Below, in pieces: positions 1 through 7,547 of a DNA stretch of 64,000 bases; the first letter of the stretch is position 1, and each line of letters begins with the position of its first letter. The notes beneath the pieces are model-generated. The model was not told where the DNA came from, ran no database searches, and saw only the letters and a program-made list of their open reading frames with translations. The position numbers and the translations under genes are program-made. The stretch is from CAZWES01 sp964632395 (GTDB taxonomy: Bacteria > Patescibacteriota > Gracilibacteria > Peribacterales > Peribacteraceae). The stretch is taken from contig CAZWES010000001.1 in assembly GCA_964632395.1 (NCBI GenBank), positions 61,855 through 125,854 on the forward strand, read 5' to 3'.

Positions 1-90
1 ATGTGGCAAAAACACCATCACGTGGTCAATTTTGGGGTAATTCCTCTTGCCAATAAGGAATACGTGGAGTACCGTGGTGACAGCAAGTAA
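1..90 (+). CDS. Possible 3' end of a gene entering from the left
   Basis: Frame 1 is open from the first base to a TAA at 88-90 (29 codons), converging on the DUF3800 gene on the other strand. The residues (for example NFGVIPLANKEYVEYRGD) look like an ordinary protein tail, but no family is recognisable. The ATG at base 1 may be internal. It could equally be chance; nothing else is visible in bases 91-147. Confidence 0.3.
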   Translation: MWQKHHHVVNFGVIPLANKEYVEYRGDSK

Positions 91-147
91 TTCCTTCCGC
101 GTGGGGCTCCGTATAGGTTCCTCGTAAATAGCGCGGCGGGTTTTGCT

Positions 148-798
148 CTATGGAAACAAAAACCGTTCCTCTGCTATCCGCGTTTTGATAATGTCAGCAT
201 AAAAAGGATCGTTGTGTTCATGCTTACGGAATAGAGACCACGAAATGCAGTCTGCAACCTGCAGACATTTTTCTTCAGATGTCGTTTTGATGCTGACATC
301 CAGAGAAACCAGATGGTTGCCCTTTGCCTGCCTTTGAAGGTACTGCTGGAAGTTGAGATTTAAGAATACGTTAGTTTCACGTTTGGAAGCAACAAGTTTA
401 ATTAGTCTATCCAGTGGAATTAGCCTTCGCGTGAAAATACGATCGAGGAGAATGTTCGTCACGTAATTGTATAGCACCTGTTTCTCATTCTGCATATTTG
501 TGTACACCTTCTTTTTGTTCAGGATGATCGAGAGAATGGAAACATCGTGCTTTTTGAGTTCTTCTAATAGCCGTTTTCTCGTTACGGGTTTTTCCTTGAA
601 TGCGTGCAACACTCCGGGGTGATGCTTTAGTTCATGCTTAGTAAATCCACGGAATATCTTTTTCACAATTTTTCTGATTGCACGCATCGTTCGTTCATCT
701 GGAACAAATAGGAACGTCACTACAAAGTGTTTTGAGGTTTTCTGTTTTGTGAAATCAAATCCCAAGTCGCCACTTTCGTCCATGAAGATATAGGCCAT
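148..798 (-). CDS. DUF3800 domain protein
   Basis: The 216-residue protein opens with the DUF3800 signature, a hydrophobic strand followed by FMDESGDLGF (residues 5-14). It ends with the family's second acidic cluster, EKCLQVADCISWSLFRKHEHND, near residue 180. DUF3800 proteins are thought to have an RNase H-like fold with acidic metal-binding residues, but no member of this type has a settled function. They often sit in accessory or defence-like regions. The ATG at 798 is favoured because the motif begins at once. The gene is convergent with a possible gene tail on the left and follows the ATPase gene at 841-3405 on the same strand. A 5'-truncated relative lies at 42.8-43.5 kb. Confidence 0.8.
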   Translation of the reverse strand: MAYIFMDESGDLGFDFTKQKTSKHFVVTFLFVPDERTMRAIRKIVKKIFRGFTKHELKHHPGVLHAFKEKPVTRKRLLEELKKHDVSILSIILNKKKVYTNMQNEKQVLYNYVTNILLDRIFTRRLIPLDRLIKLVASKRETNVFLNLNFQQYLQRQAKGNHLVSLDVSIKTTSEEKCLQVADCISWSLFRKHEHNDPFYADIIKTRIAEERFLFP

Positions 799-840
799 AT
801 CATATATCTTACATGTAACAGATATTTCGAATTAGGCTCC

Positions 841-3405
841 TCAAACTGGTGCCCCCCCAATCGGAGGCATTCCTGCAGCCCCTCCCGGTGGCGTTGATGG
901 AATGTACGCACCGATCCTCCTTTCAATCTCACGACTCACAAACGCCTTATCTCGTCCGTACGTCAAACGGCTTAATTGTTTGAAGGCCTCGGCTGCCTGG
1001 TCATCGCCTTTGATTGCGTATGGGTTTTCCGGGATGATTGAGAAAGGAGCAGAGGGTTGCGTATCCACGCTCAACTTCATCACCGCTTTGTATTTATCCA
1101 GATTGATCAGGTCACTTTCAGAAAAGGCAGGTGCCATTTCTTTTGCGCAGTACTCGGCATCCTGTGCACCGATTTTGTAGAACATCATTGTTCCGATGTT
1201 TCCAAAGACTGCGCCCTTCAAATTCACGTTCGCGGAAAGTTTGCTCTCCTTCTCCAGCTGATCGAGATACTGGTGTGCCATGCAGAGGCCGAGCTTGTAT
1301 TTCCTGGCTTCAGAAAGTATCGACTCAATTGATTCTGTTACATAGTTCTGGAACTCATCAATATAGAGGAAAAACGGCACGCGCTCCTCATCACTTTGCT
1401 TTTGGCGACGCATGGCGGCGACCTGAACCTTGTTCACGATTATCATTCCCATGAGCTGCGAGTTGATGTCACCTACAAGTCCTTTACTCAGATTCATGAT
1501 CAGAAGCTTCTTCTGGCTCATCACATCATGAAAGTCGAATGCGCTCTTTACTTGTCCGACTATGTTTCTTATCAGTGTGTTTGTTGTGAATTGCCCGAAT
1601 TTGGCTGCAAAGTAGGGGATCATTTCCTGCTTTTCGCGCTGCCCGGTTTGTGCCATCTGTTTCTCCCAGAAAGAACGCACGATGGGATTTGCGACTTTTG
1701 TAACTTTGTACTTCTGCCATTCATCATCAGTGAAAAGTCTGACAAGATCCGTGATGGCGCCACCTTCATCCTCATCCGCCATCAGCGTCAAACAACCGTT
1801 CCTGAAGTAATCCTGAATCCTCGGCCCGAAAATCTCTTCACCAAACATCTTTACCATCATGTTCATTGCATCAAGAGCGATCAGATCTTTTTCTTCCTCC
1901 GATTTTCCTTCCAGCATATTCAGGCCGATCGGACGCTCGGTATCTGCCGGGTTAAAGTAGATGACATCATTCGCCCTCTCGCGCGGGATGCGCGGAAGAA
2001 GCGCTTCCGCAAGCGATCCGTGCGGGTCCACAACGCAGCATCCATTTCCATTGAGGAAGTCCTGCACCGCAAGATTAATCATCATTGTGGATTTTCCTGT
2101 TCCCGTTTGCCCGACGATGTAAAAATGACGGAAGCGGTCATTAAATTTCATGTAAACATCCTTCTTTGCTCCGCGATAAACATTTGTCCCAAGCTTCACA
2201 GAATTTTCTCCTGCCTCCTCAGAATCTGATGGAACATTCTTTGGTGAGGGGACTATCTTGTAGTTCTGCCACTTAATGGTCGTCACCTTGTTATAAACGA
2301 TGCTTGGAAAGTGGAAAAGCCCGGCAAGTTCAAGCGAACAAAGCAGTAGTCTTGGATGCCTAATGCGCCTGATGATGGGTATCTTTGGAGCGCGTCTTAT
2401 AAAATCCGCAACAAGCCGGCGGTGATTGTGATAGCGAGTTCTAAAGAGAATATTGCCTGCGATCTCGGAAAACTGGTTGAAACCTCCAATCACATTTTCA
2501 AGCTGCTCATCTGATTTCTTCTTTGAACTCGCAGAGGTCACAATTCTAATTGCAGCATGATATCCCGGTGAGCCTGCTTTCATATCCATTGTTTTACTCA
2601 GCTCTTCTGTCATCTGTGAAACCCTTTCACCCGTTTGGCGCTCCTCTCCACTTTCCAGTTTAAAGAGCGCGGTTCCATACGTCATCGTCGTAAACATTGC
2701 AGAGAACCACGTAATCGGGTTCCAGATTACGATTCCTTTCTTTTTGGGATTGAGTAACTTCTGTGCTTCCTTTCGTGCTTTTTTGTGCCATCCGGATTTG
2801 GCAGGCCTGAGCATTATCTGCACTGCAGCACCTTCATCTTTTGCGAGCTTGCTGAACGCATTCGTGATTGCATTAAGCGGATCGCTCTTCATAGTCTCGT
2901 AAGTCTTAAGCGGCTTGAAGTATCTCTGTGAAGTAAGCAAATATGTTGAGGATGTGTGTGATTCTTTTGTGAAGATGTTGTAATCCTGAACTTCATCAAT
3001 CACGGCATCGGGGTAAAAGGATGTTATCTGTTTTTCAACGAAGGAAACGAGGGATCGCGGAACTACTACGTAGAAAAGAATCTCACCTTCCAGTGCGGCA
3101 TATTCAACCGAGAAAAATGGCTGTCTCCTAAAAAACCTGCGGATCTTGTGCGAGTCGTAAATTCCGTAGAGCGACTGGAAAAGGTGGTCCATCACTCCGG
3201 TTACCTCCTTAAAGGATTTACCGGTCGAGAATTCCTCCGAAACTTTCTCCTTATCCTCTTTGCTTTCCTTTTTGGGCATTAGGATTTGCAGGAAAACAAG
3301 GCTGCGCGAGCGCAGGCGGTCGGTGAGGATTCTTGATGCCCAGACAATTGCTGTGAGGAGGGCAGCGGTGAGTAGGGCGATCAGGATGATCAGGGTTGGG
3401 GTCAT
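841..3405 (-). CDS. VirD4/TraG-like type IV secretion ATPase
   Basis: This 854-residue protein has an N-terminal membrane segment (about residues 5-24) and a long N-terminal domain. The P-loop ATPase core starts near residue 430: Walker A VGQTGTGKST, then VVDPHGSLAEALLPRIP, a Walker B-type FFLYIDEFQNY near residue 670, and SEARKYKLGL. These are hallmarks of type IV coupling proteins that pump DNA or protein through a membrane channel. The C-terminus is Pro/Gly-rich. The next gene upstream on the same strand encodes a VirB2-like pilin, and a second ATPase of this family lies at 52.2-54.8 kb. No relaxase or complete secretion locus is visible, so the substrate is unknown. Many CPR genomes carry such isolated ATPases, and roles in pilus or DNA-uptake machinery are possible. 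Confidence 0.8.
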   Translation of the reverse strand: MTPTLIILIALLTAALLTAIVWASRILTDRLRSRSLVFLQILMPKKESKEDKEKVSEEFSTGKSFKEVTGVMDHLFQSLYGIYDSHKIRRFFRRQPFFSVEYAALEGEILFYVVVPRSLVSFVEKQITSFYPDAVIDEVQDYNIFTKESHTSSTYLLTSQRYFKPLKTYETMKSDPLNAITNAFSKLAKDEGAAVQIMLRPAKSGWHKKARKEAQKLLNPKKKGIVIWNPITWFSAMFTTMTYGTALFKLESGEERQTGERVSQMTEELSKTMDMKAGSPGYHAAIRIVTSASSKKKSDEQLENVIGGFNQFSEIAGNILFRTRYHNHRRLVADFIRRAPKIPIIRRIRHPRLLLCSLELAGLFHFPSIVYNKVTTIKWQNYKIVPSPKNVPSDSEEAGENSVKLGTNVYRGAKKDVYMKFNDRFRHFYIVGQTGTGKSTMMINLAVQDFLNGNGCCVVDPHGSLAEALLPRIPRERANDVIYFNPADTERPIGLNMLEGKSEEEKDLIALDAMNMMVKMFGEEIFGPRIQDYFRNGCLTLMADEDEGGAITDLVRLFTDDEWQKYKVTKVANPIVRSFWEKQMAQTGQREKQEMIPYFAAKFGQFTTNTLIRNIVGQVKSAFDFHDVMSQKKLLIMNLSKGLVGDINSQLMGMIIVNKVQVAAMRRQKQSDEERVPFFLYIDEFQNYVTESIESILSEARKYKLGLCMAHQYLDQLEKESKLSANVNLKGAVFGNIGTMMFYKIGAQDAEYCAKEMAPAFSESDLINLDKYKAVMKLSVDTQPSAPFSIIPENPYAIKGDDQAAEAFKQLSRLTYGRDKAFVSREIERRIGAYIPSTPPGGAAGMPPIGGAPV

Positions 3406-3483
3406 TGGGGAGAATAGTAGCGGATTTTAGTCAATTGTGCTTGCCTTTGTAGTTCTATGGATCTGGCCGTATCGGAGAAAATT

Positions 3484-3612
3484 TTCAATTTTCAGGTACC
3501 AATTTTCAAACAATTATCAATTTTCAAGGTTCAAACTGTAGATGTTTGGTCAATTGAAAATTGAACCTTGAAAATTTTTTGAAAATTGAAAATTGATACT
3601 TGTAAATTTTCT
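3484..3612. repeat. A/T-rich inverted repeat block
   Basis: The 307-base gap between the pilin and ATPase genes holds repeated units of the words AATTTTCAA and TTGAAAATT. A left block (TTTTCAAGGTTCAA, near 3521) has its complement (TTGAACCTTGAAAA, near 3558), so the region can form a long imperfect hairpin. It contains no credible gene. Similar word-repeat blocks occur at 39.86, 44.2, 61.7 and 63.1 kb. Confidence 0.7.
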
Positions 3613-3712
3613 CCGACAAAGTACGAGCTTGCAAAGTCAGCACAAAACTTCGTGTTGCCAACAAAAGACCCCGCTCCCGCGAGGTCTTCATTTTCAAGTT
3701 GATGAACCGATC

Positions 3713-4093
3713 TCAAGTGAACTGACCTGCAATCTCCCCTGTGAAGAATCCGACGATTACGCGGGCAAAGAAAATAACAACCAGACCGATTATTGCGTAG
3801 ATTATGGTCTTCCTTCCCTTTGTTACGTTTTCTTCGTTTCCACCTGCCATCATGATGCGGAAACCTCCAACGATCACGAAGATGACTGCGATAAGAGCGA
3901 GGAAGCCAAGTACAAAGTTAATAACTTTTACGACAGATTCCCGTGTCTGATCCGCACCGCCATCCGGCGTTCCTTCTATTTCCGGCATCTCGCCTCCGAA
4001 TTCGGCAAGTGCCTGCTTTACTGCAAAGAACTGAAGGTAAATTGCGGTGATGCCATACGATAGGGCTGTGCTGAGAGATGTAATGTGCTTCAT
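3713..4093 (-). CDS. VirB2/TrbC-like pilin
   Basis: The 126-residue protein has an N-terminal hydrophobic segment with an Ala-x-Ala-type cleavage region near residue 30, then a short acidic linker. Two strong transmembrane helices follow (about 56-80 and 95-117), joined by a basic loop (GGNEENVTKGRKTI). This is the layout of VirB2/TrbC pilins of type IV secretion systems. It sits upstream of the VirD4-like ATPase on the same strand, which supports a shared role in an envelope-spanning pilus or channel. The gene is divergent from the hypothetical gene at 4224. CPR genomes often carry such pilin-like proteins without a full type IV system, so the apparatus remains uncertain. Confidence 0.7.
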   Translation of the reverse strand: MKHITSLSTALSYGITAIYLQFFAVKQALAEFGGEMPEIEGTPDGGADQTRESVVKVINFVLGFLALIAVIFVIVGGFRIMMAGGNEENVTKGRKTIIYAIIGLVVIFFARVIVGFFTGEIAGQFT

Positions 4094-4188
4094 TGTGATT
4101 GGGAGGGGAAAGATAACTTCAGAGGCAATACTACGGAGAAATGTGAAGCGCGTCTATTGCCCCCTAAGCCTCAAAAACCCAAAAAGAA

Positions 4189-4217
4189 TTGACAAGAAGC
4201 CAATAGATTGGCATTAT
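4189..4217 (+). promoter_or_regulatory. Promoter for the gene at 4224
   Basis: A perfect -35 TTGACA (4189-4194) is followed, 17 bases on, by CATTAT (4212-4217), overlapping TATATT (4215-4220). Transcription would start near 4224, exactly at an in-frame GTG. Confidence 0.55.
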
Positions 4218-4223
4218 ATTCAC

Positions 4224-4736
4224 GTGGCAACACATAAGAACAACGCAGAGCAAAAAAAAGATCGGAAGGAAAGTGCAGCTTCATCTTCGGATGTCATGAG
4301 TCTTGCTGTAAAACAGCCGCCAAAATTAGAAGGATTGATGACGCTTTTGGATACACTTTCCGGTTTAGAAAGAGTTGCAGAGGTTGTTCGCGAGGATTCG
4401 TCGCAGGATATGGGCGGTGCAGGAGCAACTGCCGGTGCCGCAGCTCAGGCTTCATCCGGAGCTTCTATTCGTGCACAGGCAATCAAGTCACTTCCATCAA
4501 CTGCCGTTATGCGAAAGCGTTTGACGAGTCATCTTCAGCGTGAGATGCGGCAATTAGAAAGAAAGGCGAGAAGCATGGCACGATCTGCAAAAAAAGGTAG
4601 CGCATATCTGCTCAACGAACTCTACGCAAAAATCCGCCGCATTCAGTCACTAATCGCGGAACTAATTGATGCAGCAGCAGAGGTGGTTCGTCAGTTATAC
4701 ATAAGGCTGTTTATTGATCATCAGCAGTTGGTGTAG
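4224..4736 (+). CDS. Hypothetical protein with Ala/Ser-rich centre and basic coiled coil
   Basis: No family is recognised. The reading frame is open further upstream to 4047, but that part overlaps the divergent pilin gene. A promoter predicts a start near 4224 (GTG), and the next ATG is 4296. The protein has a charged N-terminus and a short hydrophobic patch. A low-complexity Gly/Ala/Ser stretch follows (GGAGATAGAAAQASSG, about residue 75), then a long amphipathic, Arg/Lys-rich helical C-terminus (RKRLTSHLQREMRQLERKAR onward) ending in a more hydrophobic helix. There is no signal peptide or clear catalytic motif. It lies back to back with the VirB2-like pilin and converges on the CvpA-like gene. 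A structural or DNA/membrane-associated role is possible but unproven. Confidence 0.6.
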   Translation: MATHKNNAEQKKDRKESAASSSDVMSLAVKQPPKLEGLMTLLDTLSGLERVAEVVREDSSQDMGGAGATAGAAAQASSGASIRAQAIKSLPSTAVMRKRLTSHLQREMRQLERKARSMARSAKKGSAYLLNELYAKIRRIQSLIAELIDAAAEVVRQLYIRLFIDHQQLV

Positions 4737-4744
4737 AAGGCGCG

Positions 4745-5653
4745 TCACTCGATGCCAAGAACCTCCATCAACTCTTCCATATCAATATCCTCCAGCGCTG
4801 CCTGCATATCCGGATCATTCAGCATTTCCTTAGTTTTTGGATGATTCATAATTCCGATGATGTTTCCCTCAGTTGCCATTGCTTTTATTTCCTCGTCTTC
4901 CATAAGCCCTTGGGTTATCTGACCGCGCAGCACCTCCGCGACCGGTTCATATTCCACAAGCTTCTGCATCTTTTCCGGATCTTTAAGAATTTCTCCTGCA
5001 ACATCCAATCCCTTATCCACCGATTCCGGCACGGGACTTGTTTCCTCTGCAACCTCTCCAAGTGTGGATTCCTCAAGTCCTTTCCTGTGTGCATCCACCA
5101 TTCTTGCAGGCAGCGTGATCAAACTTTCTTCCTGAACTTGTTCCACTCCTTCCTGAGCCGGCGGGTTAAATGCAGGTATCTGCGCTGTGAGTTTGCCCAT
5201 CAAAAGAACGAACCAACTCACAATCATCACGATGAGCAGCCCGAACGCCCCGCCGAGAATTGCGCCGCCGAATCTGATCAGACCTTTTTTCCATCCGGTT
5301 TGTTTCTTTTTCAATTTGAAAAGGATGCTGATCAGGAAGAACTCAAAACGCGCAGTCACATATGCAAGAACTCCTCCGCATGCCATCGCAATTGGTTCGA
5401 TAACCATTTCCGGTAAGCCATAGGTTGGGATGAATGGTGCAAGAAAAAATCCGAAGGGCTTGGCAAGCAGATACGCAGCCGCAAGGCTCAAAATCCCAAA
5501 GAGTTCTTTAAAGAAACCGCGGAACATTCCACGTAATGCAAAGAGGGCGACTATGCTGGCTCCTATCAGCGTGTAGGCGTAGGGGGGGAGGGGGGTGGTG
5601 AGGATGGAGAGCATGATTTTCTGCGTGTGGATGGTGGGTTGTCGTGCAAACAC
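4745..5653 (-). CDS. CvpA-family membrane protein
   Basis: The N-terminal ~150 residues match the CvpA (colicin V production protein) layout. They contain several hydrophobic helices with the family pattern LRGMFRGFFKELFGILSLAAAY near residue 40, then a helix pair near 75-100 and another near 125-150. The C-terminal half is soluble, acidic and helical, and ends in repeated DPDMQAALEDIDMEELMEV-type segments. CvpA proteins are inner-membrane proteins of incompletely known function linked to envelope homeostasis and, in some bacteria, division or secretion. The GTG at 5653 has AAGGAG 11 bases upstream, inside the stop region of the preceding gene; the ATG at 5614 is an alternative. It may be co-transcribed with the two-gene module above it (gap 8 bases). 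Confidence 0.75.
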   Translation of the reverse strand: MFARQPTIHTQKIMLSILTTPLPPYAYTLIGASIVALFALRGMFRGFFKELFGILSLAAAYLLAKPFGFFLAPFIPTYGLPEMVIEPIAMACGGVLAYVTARFEFFLISILFKLKKKQTGWKKGLIRFGGAILGGAFGLLIVMIVSWFVLLMGKLTAQIPAFNPPAQEGVEQVQEESLITLPARMVDAHRKGLEESTLGEVAEETSPVPESVDKGLDVAGEILKDPEKMQKLVEYEPVAEVLRGQITQGLMEDEEIKAMATEGNIIGIMNHPKTKEMLNDPDMQAALEDIDMEELMEVLGIE

Positions 5654-5661
5654 TAAAAAGC

Positions 5662-6318
5662 TTACTCCTTCAAAAGTACTTCTAAATATTTCTCAAAACA
5701 ATGTGACAGTGGCTCCTGAAATTCAGGAAAGGTATCCAGAATAGGTATGATGTCGGACTCAGTGTGATAAGGGAAAATGCCCATAATTTTTTCATTTTTG
5801 TTAGAAACAACAACTATCGAAGCTATACCCTGCTTGACAAGGTCATGATCTAATCCAACCTCATAAGATCCTTCATGCTGATCGCTCCCGGCCAGCCATC
5901 CATTCATACATTTAACGACCTTTCCTTCCAAAGGAGCACAGCTCTCATTGTTACACATCCCAAACCCCATTCTATGATAATAGACGTAAAACTGAACATC
6001 GCTCGGTATTTTGTTGGGATGTAAAACTATGCCAATGGGGGCTTTACCACCAATGCGTAGCGGACCAAAGTTATCTACGGATTTTAGGAATTCATTTTCA
6101 GGGTATTTTTTTAGCGCTCTTAATAATTCTTCGTGGATTTTCTCACCTGCCCAAAAAACTTCCTTTTCTCCTGTTCTAGGATTTACTTCAATGGTTTTAC
6201 TGTATACCCAGTTCATGTCTATTTCCCAGAGTAATTCATATGTGGCCATTACAAATAACCAAAAGCAGATTGTTCCGATAAAGATAGTTCCCAAAATAAT
6301 ATTTCTTTTTATTCTCAT
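5662..6318 (-). CDS. Membrane-anchored protein of the L,D-transpeptidase-like module (copy 1)
   Basis: No known family is recognised. The 218-residue protein has a single N-terminal transmembrane helix (about residues 8-27) and an outer domain that also occurs in the protein at 14897-15808. Shared marks are FGPLRIG, an aromatic strand (FYVYY), a C-x4-C pair (CNNESC), GWLAG, a strand SIVVVSNKNEKIMGI, and an ending ILDTFPEF. The paralog has two tandem copies of this ~115-residue domain; this protein has one. The paired cysteines in a predicted extracytoplasmic domain could form a disulfide. It starts 4 bases after the L,D-transpeptidase-like gene, so the two are surely one operon. A partner, inhibitor or anchor of that enzyme is a reasonable guess, not shown. 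Confidence 0.65.
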   Translation of the reverse strand: MRIKRNIILGTIFIGTICFWLFVMATYELLWEIDMNWVYSKTIEVNPRTGEKEVFWAGEKIHEELLRALKKYPENEFLKSVDNFGPLRIGGKAPIGIVLHPNKIPSDVQFYVYYHRMGFGMCNNESCAPLEGKVVKCMNGWLAGSDQHEGSYEVGLDHDLVKQGIASIVVVSNKNEKIMGIFPYHTESDIIPILDTFPEFQEPLSHCFEKYLEVLLKE

Positions 6319-6322
6319 ATAG

Positions 6323-7300
6323 TTAGTCGGTAATTTCTAAAATGCCAATGCTCTTGGAGTCACCCAGCCTGGCTCTAATGAAAACTTTATAAACTTCATT
6401 CCACCTTTTCAGCTCCGTAAGGGTGATGCAACCTAAAGTAGCCTGACCGGTGTGAATGTACTTTTCTTTATCTTTACCCGGTCGGTGCTCATGCCCGATA
6501 TGAAACCAGACCTTCGCCTTGGGAGCCTTTTTGGCATGAGGAATGCCGCCTTCATGCGGATGATCTGCTATTTCAATGTCATAAAAGCCTTTTTTCCATC
6601 TTTCTCCCTGATATTCAATAACCTTGTAGGATTTCCTTTTGATTTTGAGTCGTTTTGCTGATCTAGAGTAAGTTACTTTTACTGGGCCTGTGTAAGGATT
6701 TCCCGATATTAAATAGGATTTTCCATTCTTTTTGGTCTTAACAGAACCTGTTTCACCCTGCCTCCATCCCTCCATAATCGTAAAGTAATCTCTCCTGCCT
6801 TCGCGTTTATCGAGTCTAACCCTCAAAAAAGCGGGTATTGCCTGAACTTTTTTGTATCCATCTATTTTTACCCATAAAAAGCCATCCTTCTGCTCCTCAA
6901 TGTAGTGCATTACCTCCATTACCTGGATATCAAAGTCAACTTTAAATTCAGCTTCTGGCCTGACAAATGGCCACCTTATTTCTTTTACTTTAACCAAAAC
7001 TGACTTCTTTTGAATACGCGATTCATTGAGATTCACTTTAAACTTTATCTCTGAAACCCCAACGTCATTTAATACCTTATCTCTCTCAATTATTCTGGTT
7101 AAAATTGGCAGGCTGAAAGAGCTTTGATCTATTTTGAAAACCCCAATCTCCTCTCCAATTTTTCTAGTGGATCCACAACGTAATTTCAAATTTTTCTGAA
7201 AGCTTTCTCCAATTGCTTCAATCTCAATTCGGATGTCATCCCCTATGGATTTCCCTGAGTATTTTATGCTTGATAGTGTCAGAAAGATATTCTTTATCAT
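6323..7300 (-). CDS. L,D-transpeptidase-like (YkuD/DUF2778-like) protein (copy 1)
   Basis: The C-terminal ~130 residues carry a pattern like the catalytic centre of L,D-transpeptidase-fold enzymes: VWFHIGH near residue 268, then IHTGQATLGCITL around residues 285-297, with a His followed by the Gly-Cys nucleophile motif. GNPYTGPV and FYDIEIADHPH precede it. The N-terminal ~170 residues are beta-rich and unrecognised, starting with IKYSGKSIGDDIR. There is no clear signal peptide, so export is uncertain. L,D-transpeptidase-fold enzymes crosslink or cleave peptidoglycan, and some relatives are secreted toxins. A diverged full copy lies at 13917-14891, with long shared blocks. The gene begins 45 bases past the 3' end of tRNA-Ala(CGC) on the same strand, a classic integration position. 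Confidence 0.65.
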   Translation of the reverse strand: MIKNIFLTLSSIKYSGKSIGDDIRIEIEAIGESFQKNLKLRCGSTRKIGEEIGVFKIDQSSFSLPILTRIIERDKVLNDVGVSEIKFKVNLNESRIQKKSVLVKVKEIRWPFVRPEAEFKVDFDIQVMEVMHYIEEQKDGFLWVKIDGYKKVQAIPAFLRVRLDKREGRRDYFTIMEGWRQGETGSVKTKKNGKSYLISGNPYTGPVKVTYSRSAKRLKIKRKSYKVIEYQGERWKKGFYDIEIADHPHEGGIPHAKKAPKAKVWFHIGHEHRPGKDKEKYIHTGQATLGCITLTELKRWNEVYKVFIRARLGDSKSIGILEITD

Positions 7301-7345
7301 GAGTAAACGGGGTTATGATTAACTGTGATCATAGCAGATTGTGAT

Positions 7346-7422
7346 TGGTGGAGCTGGAGGGATTCGAACCCTCGACCTTCTGATTGCGAACCAGACGCTC
7401 TGACCGACTGAGCTACAGCCCC
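7346..7422 (-). tRNA. tRNA-Ala(CGC)
   Basis: On the minus strand, a full cloverleaf runs from GGGGCTG to CAGCTCC plus ACCA. The anticodon loop is TTCGCAA (anticodon CGC), the T-loop TTCGAAT. The acceptor has the G3:U70 pair that identifies alanine tRNA. CCA is encoded. Confidence 0.95.
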
Positions 7423-7493
7423 ACGAAGTTGAAGTCTACTCATAAAGAGATATGTAGCAAATGACATGATCTGAATAAATTTTGTATTCACCA

Positions 7494-7523
7494 TTTCACC
7501 CCACCCCATCTCGCCGGTATACT
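7494..7523 (+). promoter_or_regulatory. Promoter of the lipoprotein gene
   Basis: TTTCAC (7494-7499), 18 bases, TATACT (7518-7523). The predicted start is near 7530, giving a leader of about 18 bases before the ATG at 7548, with no Shine-Dalgarno sequence. Confidence 0.45.
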
Positions 7524-7547
7524 CTCCGCGTACCATCCATTTTTGTT

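Noticed and set aside
1396..2229. 277-codon plus-strand frame inside the VirD4-like gene
   Set aside because: It is antisense to a long gene with clear ATPase motifs and has no family pattern or promoter.
7297..7536. Protein frame across tRNA-Ala(CGC)
   Set aside because: The residues are translation of the tRNA (AVAQSVRASGSQSEG-type); the same holds for the upstream part of the frame at 10577-10798 through tRNA-Leu.
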